DNA of 64,000 nt. It comes from an uncultured Pelagibacteraceae bacterium (GTDB lineage: Bacteria; Pseudomonadota; Alphaproteobacteria; Pelagibacterales; Pelagibacteraceae). The translations under genes were made by a program, and so were the position numbers. Shown piece after piece: positions 47,059 through 53,886 of this stretch. Each line of letters opens with the position of its first letter. The first letter of the stretch is position 1. A model generated the notes under the pieces. That model was not told where the DNA came from, searched no databases, and worked only from the letters and a program-made list of their open reading frames with translations. The DNA lies in assembly GCA_902552985.1 (NCBI GenBank), contig CACDII010000003.1:62001-126000 (forward strand). Direction: 5' to 3'.

Positions 47059-48375
47059 TTAATTTTTAGATGAAAAATTATCCTTACGTATTTTTAATTG
47101 ATTAGAAAGACTTTGATCAATGTATGAAGAATTAAGGTTATCAGAGTAAATTTTTTTATAACTTTCATCATTAATTTTTTTTGCATAAACTAACCAATTT
47201 CTAATTGACAAAACATCGTGCAAGTTAATTCCAGTTATATGTTTCTTTGAAAATCTTTTACTTATTTTATCTCTTTCTGGGATTTTGTTATCAATAATCT
47301 TTTCTTTTTCTTTCCAATTTTCATTATATTTCATAAAATTTTTTGCTTTTTTATTAGTCTGTTTGTAATCAGGATAAGCTAAACTGAATTCAGAACATCC
47401 TCTTTTAATCCATATTTTATTATTTTTATCTATAAACTTAGAATATAGTTTTTCTAATTTAATTTTTACTTCGTTTGCTTCTTCAAAAGTATAACAGTAA
47501 ATATTACCTACATATGTAGATGCAACGTAAGGTCTAATTTCACAAAAAGTTTTTCTATTATTGTTATTTTTTAAATCTAATCTATCAAAAATTAAATATA
47601 GTTTGATCAAATCAACAACATTTTTTGGGTTAGCTTGAACCTTGTAGCAACCAAAACAATTTTTTGGAATTGCTTTAAATGTATTAAAAACTTTATGATG
47701 TCGTTCGCAATTTAGGTCATCTGTTTGAAGTCTATATATATGTGAATAATTATATTCAAGATCGTTTAAATATTTTTTTGCTATTTCTATCCATTCATTG
47801 AACATGGTTTTAATTTTTAAATCAGACATTTTTTTTTCATTAAATTGAATTTTTAAGCTTTGTAATTTTTTACTTGCTAATAAAAATTGATTAGCATCTG
47901 TTTTTTTTGGACTATGAAATGCAAGAGTTTTTACAATATTGCTTTTAGCATTTTTAAAATCTGAATTGATATTTAAAGATTTAAAATAATAATTGATAGC
48001 CTCATCAAATTTACCTAAATCTTTAAAAGTATTTCCAATATTATTTAAAATTTCTGCACTATTTGGATTAATTTTTAATGCATTTTTATAACTATCGATA
48101 GATTCTTTAAATTTTCCAACATAACTTAACGAGGTAGCTAAATTATTATGAGCTTCATAGTTATTTGGATTAATTTCAATAGCTTTTGAAAAAAACTCAG
48201 AAGCTTTTTGAAAATTACTTAAATTAATATAAGCCATTCCAGAAATATTATTTACGAAATAATCTTTTGGATTATCAATTAATAAAATTTCAGATTTTTT
48301 TAATAGTTCTTCAAAAGATTTATTTTTATATAAAGAAACTAATTCATTAATATCTTTTTGATTAATTAAAGACAT
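47059..48375 (-). CDS. TPR-repeat protein with an unassigned Cys/His-containing C-terminal domain
   Basis: 438 aa. Residues 5-150 hold about four tetratricopeptide repeats ('ISGMAYINLSNFQKASEFFS', 'AHNNLATSLSYVGKFKESID', 'ILNNIGNTFKDLGKFDEAIN'). The rest is a domain I do not recognise: 'LNCERHHKVFNTFKAIPKNC' followed by FGCYKVQ suggests a metal site or disulfide knuckle, then 'IRPYVASTYVGNIYCYTFEE', 'IWIKRGCSEFSLAYPDYKQT' and 'HDVLSIRNWLVYAKK'. No signal peptide. Role unknown; TPRs suggest a protein-interaction function. It precedes the methyltransferase on the same strand. Confidence 0.85.
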   Translation of the reverse strand: MSLINQKDINELVSLYKNKSFEELLKKSEILLIDNPKDYFVNNISGMAYINLSNFQKASEFFSKAIEINPNNYEAHNNLATSLSYVGKFKESIDSYKNALKINPNSAEILNNIGNTFKDLGKFDEAINYYFKSLNINSDFKNAKSNIVKTLAFHSPKKTDANQFLLASKKLQSLKIQFNEKKMSDLKIKTMFNEWIEIAKKYLNDLEYNYSHIYRLQTDDLNCERHHKVFNTFKAIPKNCFGCYKVQANPKNVVDLIKLYLIFDRLDLKNNNNRKTFCEIRPYVASTYVGNIYCYTFEEANEVKIKLEKLYSKFIDKNNKIWIKRGCSEFSLAYPDYKQTNKKAKNFMKYNENWKEKEKIIDNKIPERDKISKRFSKKHITGINLHDVLSIRNWLVYAKKINDESYKKIYSDNLNSSYIDQSLSNQLKIRKDNFSSKN

Positions 48376-48399
48376 ATTTATAAATTATATTAAAGAAAG

Positions 48400-48428
48400 T
48401 TGATTACATCAAAAAATAAAAGTAGTAT
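48400..48428 (+). promoter_or_regulatory. Possible promoter of the tRNA gene
   Basis: TTGATT (48400-48405), 17 bases, TAGTAT (48423-48428), ending 19 bp before the tRNA. Reasonable spacing but a weak -10 in AT-rich DNA. Confidence 0.4.
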
Positions 48429-48447
48429 AAACCAACAATAATTTAAC

Positions 48448-48524
48448 GGCGGGGTAGCTCAGTTGGTTAGAGCGCGGGACTCATAAGCCCGAGGTCAGTG
48501 GTTCGATCCCACTTCCCGCTACCA
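48448..48524 (+). tRNA. tRNA with CAT anticodon, probably elongator tRNA-Met
   Basis: 77 bases including encoded CCA. Acceptor GGCGGGG pairs with TCCCGCT (G-U at both ends); D stem GCTC/GAGC with loop AGTTGGTTA; anticodon stem CGGGA/GCCCG with loop CTCATAA (anticodon 48482-48484) and one A-G mismatch at 31-39; T stem AGTGG/CCACT with loop TTCGATC. The paired 1-72 end argues against initiator tRNA. tRNA-Ile2 (lysidine-modified CAT) cannot be excluded. Its 3' 50 bases recur exactly at 49824-49873. Confidence 0.93.
48475..48524 (+). repeat. 50-bp direct repeat, copy 1 (within the tRNA): candidate att site
   Basis: Bases from tRNA position 27 to the CCA end are identical to 49824-49873. Identity starts exactly at the anticodon stem (G versus A just before) and stops right after CCA (T versus C). 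This is the usual crossover segment for tyrosine recombinases that target tRNA genes. Confidence 0.9.
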
Positions 48525-48545
48525 TTCTAGAAGGTTTCCAAATTA

Positions 48546-48568
48546 TTGCTCCACTGGTGCTCCAATGA
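48546..48568 (+). repeat. Imperfect 23-bp end repeat, copy 1
   Basis: TTGCTCCA, four variable bases (CTGG), then TGCTCCAATGA; starts 21 bp inside the element from the tRNA. Within it TGCTCCA is itself repeated at a 12-bp period. Same orientation as copy 2 at 49737-49759. Possible recombinase arm-binding site. Confidence 0.7.
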
Positions 48569-48580
48569 TAAAGTACTTTT

Positions 48581-48862
48581 ATGCGTAAGCTAATTATATT
48601 TTTGGTCACGGGAATGTTGTTAAGCAGCAATGCTCTTGCATTAACTAATGATCAAAAAGAAATGTACGAAGGTTGTGTTGAAGATGCAACACATCTAGAA
48701 CAGAGTAGGGCTAAACAATACTGCAAGTGTATAACTATAATGATCACGGATAAATATTCTATTGATGAAATATTAAGAATTTCACAATCTAGTACAGAAG
48801 AATATCTTGAAAAATTTGGCTTCGCAGTTAATTATTGCAACGTAAATGCAAACGCACCTTAG
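48581..48862 (+). CDS. Small secreted four-cysteine protein, unknown function
   Basis: 93 aa. Signal peptide 'MRKLIIFLVTGMLLSSNALA', then a mature part of about 73 aa with four Cys: 'MYEGCVEDATHLEQ', 'RAKQYCKCITIMI' and 'FAVNYCNVNA'. The 'C...YCKC...YS.DE' pattern resembles small exported proteins I have seen widely in Gram-negative bacteria, none with a firm function. Abuts the next ORF with no gap, so likely co-translated. First gene inside the tRNA-bounded element. Confidence 0.8.
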   Translation: MRKLIIFLVTGMLLSSNALALTNDQKEMYEGCVEDATHLEQSRAKQYCKCITIMITDKYSIDEILRISQSSTEEYLEKFGFAVNYCNVNANAP

Positions 48863-49414
48863 ATGAAGAAAAAAACTAAATCAATGAGTCCAAAGCAAAT
48901 ACTAGCATACATTGCTTTTATAATTGCTATTGTATGGACTTTAAAATTTGTATTTGAACTTTCAAGTTCGGGTGTAAAACAAATTACAAATTCAGGATCG
49001 AAACAAGTTACAAGTTCATCTGAAACAAAAAATGAAACCGAAACTCCAGCTAATAAAATAACTATAACTTGTAGTTTTATGAATGGACACGCAATTATAC
49101 AAGGCGATATGATAAATGTTCCTAAGGGTTTCAAGGGAACACATGATATTGCAATTGTTTTAGATTTAACAAATAAGGAAATTTATAAATTTGATGAGTT
49201 ATCAGGATTTTTATATGCAAAAAATACTATTTTTTCTGATACTAGAATATATTGGCGCTGGATTATGGATGATAATTCTAGCACTTATACTTATACTGAT
49301 TATTATTTAAGCAGGACAACTGGCGAGTTAAAAGTATTATTCGAATCTAAAATATCTAAATATGGATCGACAGCCTACACATATAACTGCAACAAAGCAT
49401 CTCAAAAATTTTAA
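48863..49414 (+). CDS. Membrane-anchored hypothetical protein
   Basis: 183 aa, not recognised. TM helix at about 13-33 ('ILAYIAFIIAIVWTLKFVFE'), a Ser/Thr/Gln-rich flexible linker (34-62, 'SSGVKQITNSGSKQVTSSSE'), then an outward beta-rich domain: 'IVLDLTNKEIYKFDELSGFL', 'TDYYLSRTTGELKVLFESKI'. Two Cys (ITCSF and YNCNK) bracket this domain and could form a disulfide. The short basic N-terminus places the domain outside the cytoplasm. Start follows the previous stop directly. Confidence 0.75.
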   Translation: MKKKTKSMSPKQILAYIAFIIAIVWTLKFVFELSSSGVKQITNSGSKQVTSSSETKNETETPANKITITCSFMNGHAIIQGDMINVPKGFKGTHDIAIVLDLTNKEIYKFDELSGFLYAKNTIFSDTRIYWRWIMDDNSSTYTYTDYYLSRTTGELKVLFESKISKYGSTAYTYNCNKASQKF

Positions 49415-49430
49415 TTGTTGATACAACAAT
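49414..49430 (+). repeat. Short perfect inverted repeat between two element genes
   Basis: ATTGTTG-ATA-CAACAAT, a 7-bp stem with a 3-base loop, directly after the stop of the preceding gene and 22 bp before the next start. No T-run follows at once, so it is a weak terminator at best; an operator is equally possible. Confidence 0.4.
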
Positions 49431-49452
49431 CATTAAATTGTAAAATATTTTT

Positions 49453-49662
49453 ATGAATAAAATATATAAAGTTGTAGCTGCATTTGCATTTATAGCTACA
49501 GCAATGATTTATCCAGCGAAACTAGCTAACGCAGAAACTTGCTTCTTTCAATATGAACAAATTTCTGGTTTGAACAAAATATGTCATTACAGCTGCACAA
49601 CAGGCAATTATGCAATAACAATAGCCTCTTATCAACTTTGTCCTATACATATTCAAAAATAA
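49453..49662 (+). CDS. Very small secreted cysteine-rich peptide, unknown function
   Basis: 69 aa. A clear signal peptide ('VVAAFAFIATAMIYP' hydrophobic core, likely cleavage after LANA) leaves a mature peptide of about 42 aa with four Cys: ETCFF, NKICHYSC and YQLCPIHI. Size and two possible disulfides resemble secreted bioactive or structural peptides, but no family is recognised. 38 bp after the membrane-anchored gene, with the hairpin between. Confidence 0.7.
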   Translation: MNKIYKVVAAFAFIATAMIYPAKLANAETCFFQYEQISGLNKICHYSCTTGNYAITIASYQLCPIHIQK

Positions 49663-49697
49663 TCTGTAGCAGTTTAAAATTATTTTAAAAAAATCCA

Positions 49698-49722
49698 CGG
49701 GACTACTTCAAAGCATTCCCGC
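49698..49722 (+). repeat. Possible decayed tRNA-fragment copy or weak hairpin
   Basis: CGGGACTACTTCAAAGCATT followed by CCCGC begins and ends like the tRNA repeat (CGGGACT ... ACTTCCCGC) with the middle missing. The ends CGGGA/TCCCG also pair as a 5-bp stem. Either an old att remnant or coincidence. Confidence 0.25.
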
Positions 49723-49736
49723 AGAATCTTTAATTC

Positions 49737-49759
49737 TTGCTCCATATATGCTCCAATGA
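49737..49759 (+). repeat. Imperfect 23-bp end repeat, copy 2
   Basis: TTGCTCCA, TATA, TGCTCCAATGA; 19 of 23 bases identical to copy 1 with all differences in the central four. Lies 64 bp before the distal tRNA fragment. Confidence 0.7.
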
Positions 49760-49823
49760 CTTAGCAAAAATTAAAAATATTAGATTGAAAAGTTAAGCAA
49801 TTACTTATAAAAAATAATTGGTA

Positions 49824-49873
49824 CGGGACTCATAAGCCCGAGGTCAGTGGTTCGATCCCACTTCCCGCTACCA
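49824..49873 (+). repeat. 50-bp direct repeat, copy 2: displaced 3' fragment of the tRNA gene
   Basis: Exact copy of tRNA bases 27 to CCA in the same orientation, without the 5' half, so it cannot fold as a tRNA. It marks the distal end of the element. The GT2 gene starts 36 bp further on. Confidence 0.93.
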
Positions 49874-49909
49874 CAAATGGTTATTTAAAAAATATTAGTT
49901 AACGTCAAT

Positions 49910-50668
49910 ATGAGTGAAATTTTTAAAAATAAGAAAGTATTTGGAATAGTAGTTTGTTATAATAGTTCACCAGTAATAGAGGAATTATATAACAGAATTG
50001 ATAAAAAATTATTTGATAAAATATTTTTTTTTGATGATAACTCTAAAGACAATTCATATGAAATAGCAAAAAAATTTGATTGGACTGTTATTAGAAATGA
50101 TAAAAATCTTGGACATGGTGGGAATTTAAAAAAAGCCATTAAAACTGCATTTGATCATGGTGCTGATTATGCTGTTGAAATTCATGCAGACAATCAATAT
50201 GACCCAAATTCAGTAATCTTAGCAAAAAGTTTTTTTGAACAAGACTTTGATTTAATTATAGGGTCTAGATTTGTTAATAAAAATCCATTTATTAAAGATG
50301 GAATGCCTTTTCTTAGGTATTTTACAAATAAACTGATGAGCGGTTTTACTAGCAACTTATTAAAAATTAATTTAACCGAATTCCATACTGGCTACAAAAT
50401 CTTTGGACGTAATTTTTTTGAAAAAGTTCCTTTTTTAAATTGTTCTGATAATTATTTGTTTTCTTTTCAGATTATATTACAGGCAAAATATTTTAACTTA
50501 AAATATGGTGAAATAAGCATTTCCTCATCTTATGAAGGTTTTAAAACTTCATGCAACTATATAAATGGATTTATATATTTAGTACAAAATTTTAAAGAAA
50601 TATTAAATTTTATTCTAGCGCAAAAAAATATTAAAAATAATAAGATTTTTCCGAAGAATACTATTTAA
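49910..50668 (+). CDS. Family 2 glycosyltransferase (DPM1/polyprenyl-P type)
   Basis: 252 aa. GT-A fold: 'FGIVVCYNSSPVIEELYNRI', nucleotide motif 'FFDDNSKDNSYEIAKKF', 'NLGHGGNLKKAIKTAFDHGA' and metal motif 'VEIHADNQYDPNSV'. The pattern is close to polyprenyl-phosphate sugar transferases, but no C-terminal TM helices are evident. Probably a surface glycan enzyme. First gene after the att-like repeat. 3' end overlaps the convergent rmlD by 8 bp. Confidence 0.9.
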   Translation: MSEIFKNKKVFGIVVCYNSSPVIEELYNRIDKKLFDKIFFFDDNSKDNSYEIAKKFDWTVIRNDKNLGHGGNLKKAIKTAFDHGADYAVEIHADNQYDPNSVILAKSFFEQDFDLIIGSRFVNKNPFIKDGMPFLRYFTNKLMSGFTSNLLKINLTEFHTGYKIFGRNFFEKVPFLNCSDNYLFSFQIILQAKYFNLKYGEISISSSYEGFKTSCNYINGFIYLVQNFKEILNFILAQKNIKNNKIFPKNTI

Positions 50669-51386
50669 TTATTTTTTTTAATTTATTAAGATTCATTAAA
50701 CTATTTAAGGGGATAATATTTTTTTTAATATTTTTAATTTTTTTTTTATTTATAAAAGGATTATCTTTTTTAGCAAAATTATATACTGATTTTGCAGGGC
50801 CTCCAACATTAAGGACGCCAAATTTATTATAAACTTTATCTAATATTTTAATTAAATCTTTATGATAAATAAAATTAGTATACATGTTTGTATAAGCAGA
50901 CTTATGAATAAATGGATATTCTGTCATGCAAACTCTTAAAATAAGTGAATTTTTATATAACTTTACAGCACATTCACCACCAAGTTTTGACCAAGCGTAA
51001 TTATTAGACGGATTAACAGGATCAGTTTCTTTGTAAAAACCTTTTTTATAAGGATAAACATAATTAGTTGAAAAATAAATTAATTTTATATTAAGCTTTG
51101 AGCAAACAGTAACAATATTTGAAGTTCCAATAATATTTAAATTAATGCTTTTGTTTATATCTTTATCATGAATTTTCATCGGTCTAGACAATCCTGCTAA
51201 GTGCAGCAAAATTTTTGGTTTTTTTCTTTTTAAATATTTTTGAATCGAATTAATATTCAAAATGTTAAGCTGTTTTTTAGATGGAAATAGATAATTTTTA
51301 TTCTTAGATTTAAAATTTTTTAAAATTGAACCAAATCTTCCGCTTCCACCCGTAACTACTATCAAGCTAGATTTTGACATTAGCAA
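50661..51386 (-). CDS. rfbD: dTDP-4-dehydrorhamnose reductase-like protein
   Basis: 241 aa extended SDR, last step of dTDP-L-rhamnose synthesis. 'VVTGGSGRFGSILKNF' cofactor loop, 'LLHLAGLSRPMKIHD', 'IYFSTNYVYPYKKGFYKE' and catalytic 'NNYAWSKLGGE'. Shorter than RmlD of E. coli (299) and a little diverged, so another sugar reductase is possible; adjacency to rmlC supports RmlD. Overlaps rmlC by 20 bp, or 14 if the third-codon Met is used. Confidence 0.82.
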   Translation of the reverse strand: MLMSKSSLIVVTGGSGRFGSILKNFKSKNKNYLFPSKKQLNILNINSIQKYLKRKKPKILLHLAGLSRPMKIHDKDINKSINLNIIGTSNIVTVCSKLNIKLIYFSTNYVYPYKKGFYKETDPVNPSNNYAWSKLGGECAVKLYKNSLILRVCMTEYPFIHKSAYTNMYTNFIYHKDLIKILDKVYNKFGVLNVGGPAKSVYNFAKKDNPFINKKKIKNIKKNIIPLNSLMNLNKLKKIIK

Positions 51387-51885
51387 TACTTATTCCGTTT
51401 AAGTCTTTTTTTGAAATTATTTTTTTAGATTTAGGCCAATTTATATTTAGTTTACTATCGTTCCACTTTATTGTTATTTCATGATTTGCTGATCTATAAT
51501 TACTATTACCGTAAAAAACTATATTTTCTTTTGCCAGTGTTAAAAATCCATGCGCAAAACCAGCTGGGATATAAAGTGATTTACAGTTTTGGTCTGAAAG
51601 TATTATCTTAAAATGTTTTCCATAAGTTTTTGACTTTTTTCTACAATCTATAACAACATCAAGAATTTTACCTTTTACAACAGATATAAATTTAGCTTGA
51701 GGATTTTTTGTTTGAAGATGTATTCCTCTAAGTACATTTTTTTTAGATTTGGACATACACCAAAAGATTAATTTTTTTTTTAAAAAATTATCTTTATAAA
51801 CTTCTCTAAAATATCCTCTAGAGTCATTAAATTTAATACCTTTATAAATTTTTAAATCTTTAAATTTAGTTTTTTGATATTTCAT
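51367..51885 (-). CDS. rfbC: dTDP-4-dehydrorhamnose 3,5-epimerase
   Basis: 172 aa cupin. 'FNDSRGYFREVYKDNFLKK' , 'NVLRGIHLQTKNPQAKFISV' with the catalytic His, 'GKILDVVIDCRKKSKTYGKH' and 'YIPAGFAHGFLTL'. Third step of dTDP-L-rhamnose synthesis. 12 bp after guaC on the same strand. Confidence 0.95.
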   Translation of the reverse strand: MKYQKTKFKDLKIYKGIKFNDSRGYFREVYKDNFLKKKLIFWCMSKSKKNVLRGIHLQTKNPQAKFISVVKGKILDVVIDCRKKSKTYGKHFKIILSDQNCKSLYIPAGFAHGFLTLAKENIVFYGNSNYRSANHEITIKWNDSKLNINWPKSKKIISKKDLNGISIANVKI

Positions 51886-51897
51886 TTTAATAAACTT

Positions 51898-52932
51898 TTA
51901 CTTCGTAAAAGTTTCATTAAATTGGTTTGATACTCTTACAAATGTTGTACATTTACTTAATTGTTTTAAAGATGGAGCTCCAACGTAAGTGCAGCTACTT
52001 CTTATTCCTCCAAGAATATTTAAAATTGTATCTTTTATTTTTCCTCTATATTTAACTCTTACAGTACGTCCTTCACTACTTCTATACGTTGACAAACCAC
52101 CATAGTGTTTTTTATTTGCAATATCTGAGCTAGATCCATAAAATTCAATATATTTACTTCCATTATTTTTTATAATTTTACCTTTTCCTTCATCATGACC
52201 TGCAAACATTCCTCCAAGCATAACAAAATCAGCGCCACCACCAAAGCCTTTTGCGACATCTCCAGGACATGTGCAACCACCATCAGCAATAATATGAGCA
52301 CCTAAACCATGAGCGGCATCAGCACATTCCATCACAGCGCTTAATTGAGGATATCCAACGCCGGTTTGTATTCTTGTTGTACAAACACTTCCAGGACCAA
52401 TGCCAACCTTTACTATATCCGCTCCACTTAAGACTAATTCTTGAGTCATGTCTGCCGTTACGACATTTCCAGCAATTATTGTTTTTGTTGGGTATTTATC
52501 TCTTACAGATTTTATAAAAGCACTAAAATGTTCGGAGTATCCATTTGCAACATCAACACAAATAAATTTAATAAATGAAAATTCTTTTAAAACTTTATCA
52601 AGTCTATCAAAATCTTCTTTTTTTATTCCAATACTTAAAGAAATGTTTTTATATATTTTTTTTAAATTTTTAAATTTTTCTAGCTTTTTCACATCATGCT
52701 GCTTGGTTAGACATGTTATCATTTCAAATTCTGATAAACTTTCAGCAACACCTAGTTCACCAACACCATCCATATTAGCTGCAACAATTGGAATACCTGA
52801 CCATTCGTTTTTGCTATATTTAAATTTGTAAGTTCTTCTTAAATCAACATCTTTTCTACTTGATAAAGTGCTTCTTTTAGGTCTGAATAAAACATCTGAA
52901 TAATCTAGTTTTATATCTTCTTCAATTCTCAT
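51898..52932 (-). CDS. guaC: GMP reductase
   Basis: NADPH-dependent deamination of GMP to IMP. 344 aa. 'MRIEEDIKLDYSDVLFRPKR', 'VDVANGYSEHFSAF', catalytic Cys in 'GIGPGSVCTTRIQTGVGYPQ' and 'GGIRSSCTYVGAPSLKQLSK' track the E. coli GuaC sequence closely and lack the CBS insert of IMP dehydrogenase. Unusual placement: it sits between rmlA and rmlC within the rhamnose genes. Confidence 0.93.
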   Translation of the reverse strand: MRIEEDIKLDYSDVLFRPKRSTLSSRKDVDLRRTYKFKYSKNEWSGIPIVAANMDGVGELGVAESLSEFEMITCLTKQHDVKKLEKFKNLKKIYKNISLSIGIKKEDFDRLDKVLKEFSFIKFICVDVANGYSEHFSAFIKSVRDKYPTKTIIAGNVVTADMTQELVLSGADIVKVGIGPGSVCTTRIQTGVGYPQLSAVMECADAAHGLGAHIIADGGCTCPGDVAKGFGGGADFVMLGGMFAGHDEGKGKIIKNNGSKYIEFYGSSSDIANKKHYGGLSTYRSSEGRTVRVKYRGKIKDTILNILGGIRSSCTYVGAPSLKQLSKCTTFVRVSNQFNETFTK

Positions 52933-53013
52933 TTTATTAGTAAGATATTAATATCTAACATAATATCAATTTAATAATTGCTTGTGGATAAAATTTTATT
53001 TTTGATTTAATGG

Positions 53014-53886
53014 TCATTTAGATATTAACTTTTTCAAGTAATTTGAATAAGAGCAATTACCATAAAATTTTATTGCCTTTAAAATATGTTTTTTATTTAT
53101 CCAATTGTTTAATAAAGATATTTCTTCCAAGCAAGCAATTTTAAAACCTTGTCTATTTTCAATAGCAGAAACAAAAGTACTTGTTTTATAAAAATCTTCT
53201 ATAGAACCAGTGTCAAGCCAAGCACCACCTCTACCTATGTAATCAGCAGTAAGTTTTTTCTTTGATTTATATTTGTTTAATAAATCGGTAATTTCAATTT
53301 CACCTCTTTTAGATGGTTTTAGTGATTTTGAATATTTTATTACTTTATTGTCAAAAAAATATAAGCCAGTAATTGCTAAATCAGAAATATATTTTTTTGG
53401 TTTTTCTTTTATTGAAATAATTTTATTTTTACTATTAACTTTTGCAACGCCATATAATTCTGGCTTAGATACCTTATGCAAAAGAACTTTAGCGCCACTC
53501 GTTAATTTGCAGCATTGATTAAGTATTTTTGTTAAATTTTGACCATAGAAAAAATTATCACCTAAAATTAAAGCTGTATTACTTTTTCCAATAAACTTTT
53601 CACCCAATATAAATGCATCTGGCAATCCTACGGGTTTTTTTTGTTCTTTAAAAGTTATCTTAATTCCAAGATTATCACCGTTCGGAATTATCTTTTTATA
53701 TTGATTTAACTGTCCTTTATTAACAATTATTAAAATTTCTCTAATTTTTGCCAGCATTAAAATTGATAATGGGTAAAAAATTAGAGGCTTATCATAAATT
53801 GGAAGCAAATGCTTATTTACAGCTTTGGTTAGTGGACTCATTCTCGTTCCCATTCCACCTGCTAAAATAATTCCTTTTTTTATCAT
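53014..53886 (-). CDS. rfbA: Glucose-1-phosphate thymidylyltransferase
   Basis: First step of dTDP-rhamnose synthesis. 290 aa. 'GIILAGGMGTRMSPLTKAVN', 'KHLLPIYDKPLIFYPLSILM', 'LILGDNFFYGQ' and 'IGRGGAWLDTGSIEDFYK'. The start abuts the rfbB stop (shared base 53886). Confidence 0.96.
   Translation of the reverse strand: MIKKGIILAGGMGTRMSPLTKAVNKHLLPIYDKPLIFYPLSILMLAKIREILIIVNKGQLNQYKKIIPNGDNLGIKITFKEQKKPVGLPDAFILGEKFIGKSNTALILGDNFFYGQNLTKILNQCCKLTSGAKVLLHKVSKPELYGVAKVNSKNKIISIKEKPKKYISDLAITGLYFFDNKVIKYSKSLKPSKRGEIEITDLLNKYKSKKKLTADYIGRGGAWLDTGSIEDFYKTSTFVSAIENRQGFKIACLEEISLLNNWINKKHILKAIKFYGNCSYSNYLKKLISK

Larger units (their letters stand above)
48525..49873 (+). mobile_element. 1.35-kb tRNA-bounded integrated element or remnant
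   Basis: The DNA between the intact tRNA and the displaced 50-bp tRNA 3' fragment. Integration at a tRNA 3' half leaves a restored tRNA at one end and a partial copy at the other, exactly as seen. It holds three small exported-protein genes. Four lines I counted inside are 37% GC (88/240) against 23% (28/120) in two flanking lines. There is no integrase, excisionase or replication gene, so it is either a decayed island or a non-autonomous element. Spacer 48525-48580 and the 248-bp spacer 49663-49909 hold only repeats. Confidence 0.75.

Noticed and set aside
48525-49873. Toxin-antitoxin or phage defence cassette in the tRNA-bounded element
   Set aside because: All three proteins carry signal peptides or a membrane anchor and show no nuclease, kinase or antitoxin motifs; I can support only 'exported, unknown'.
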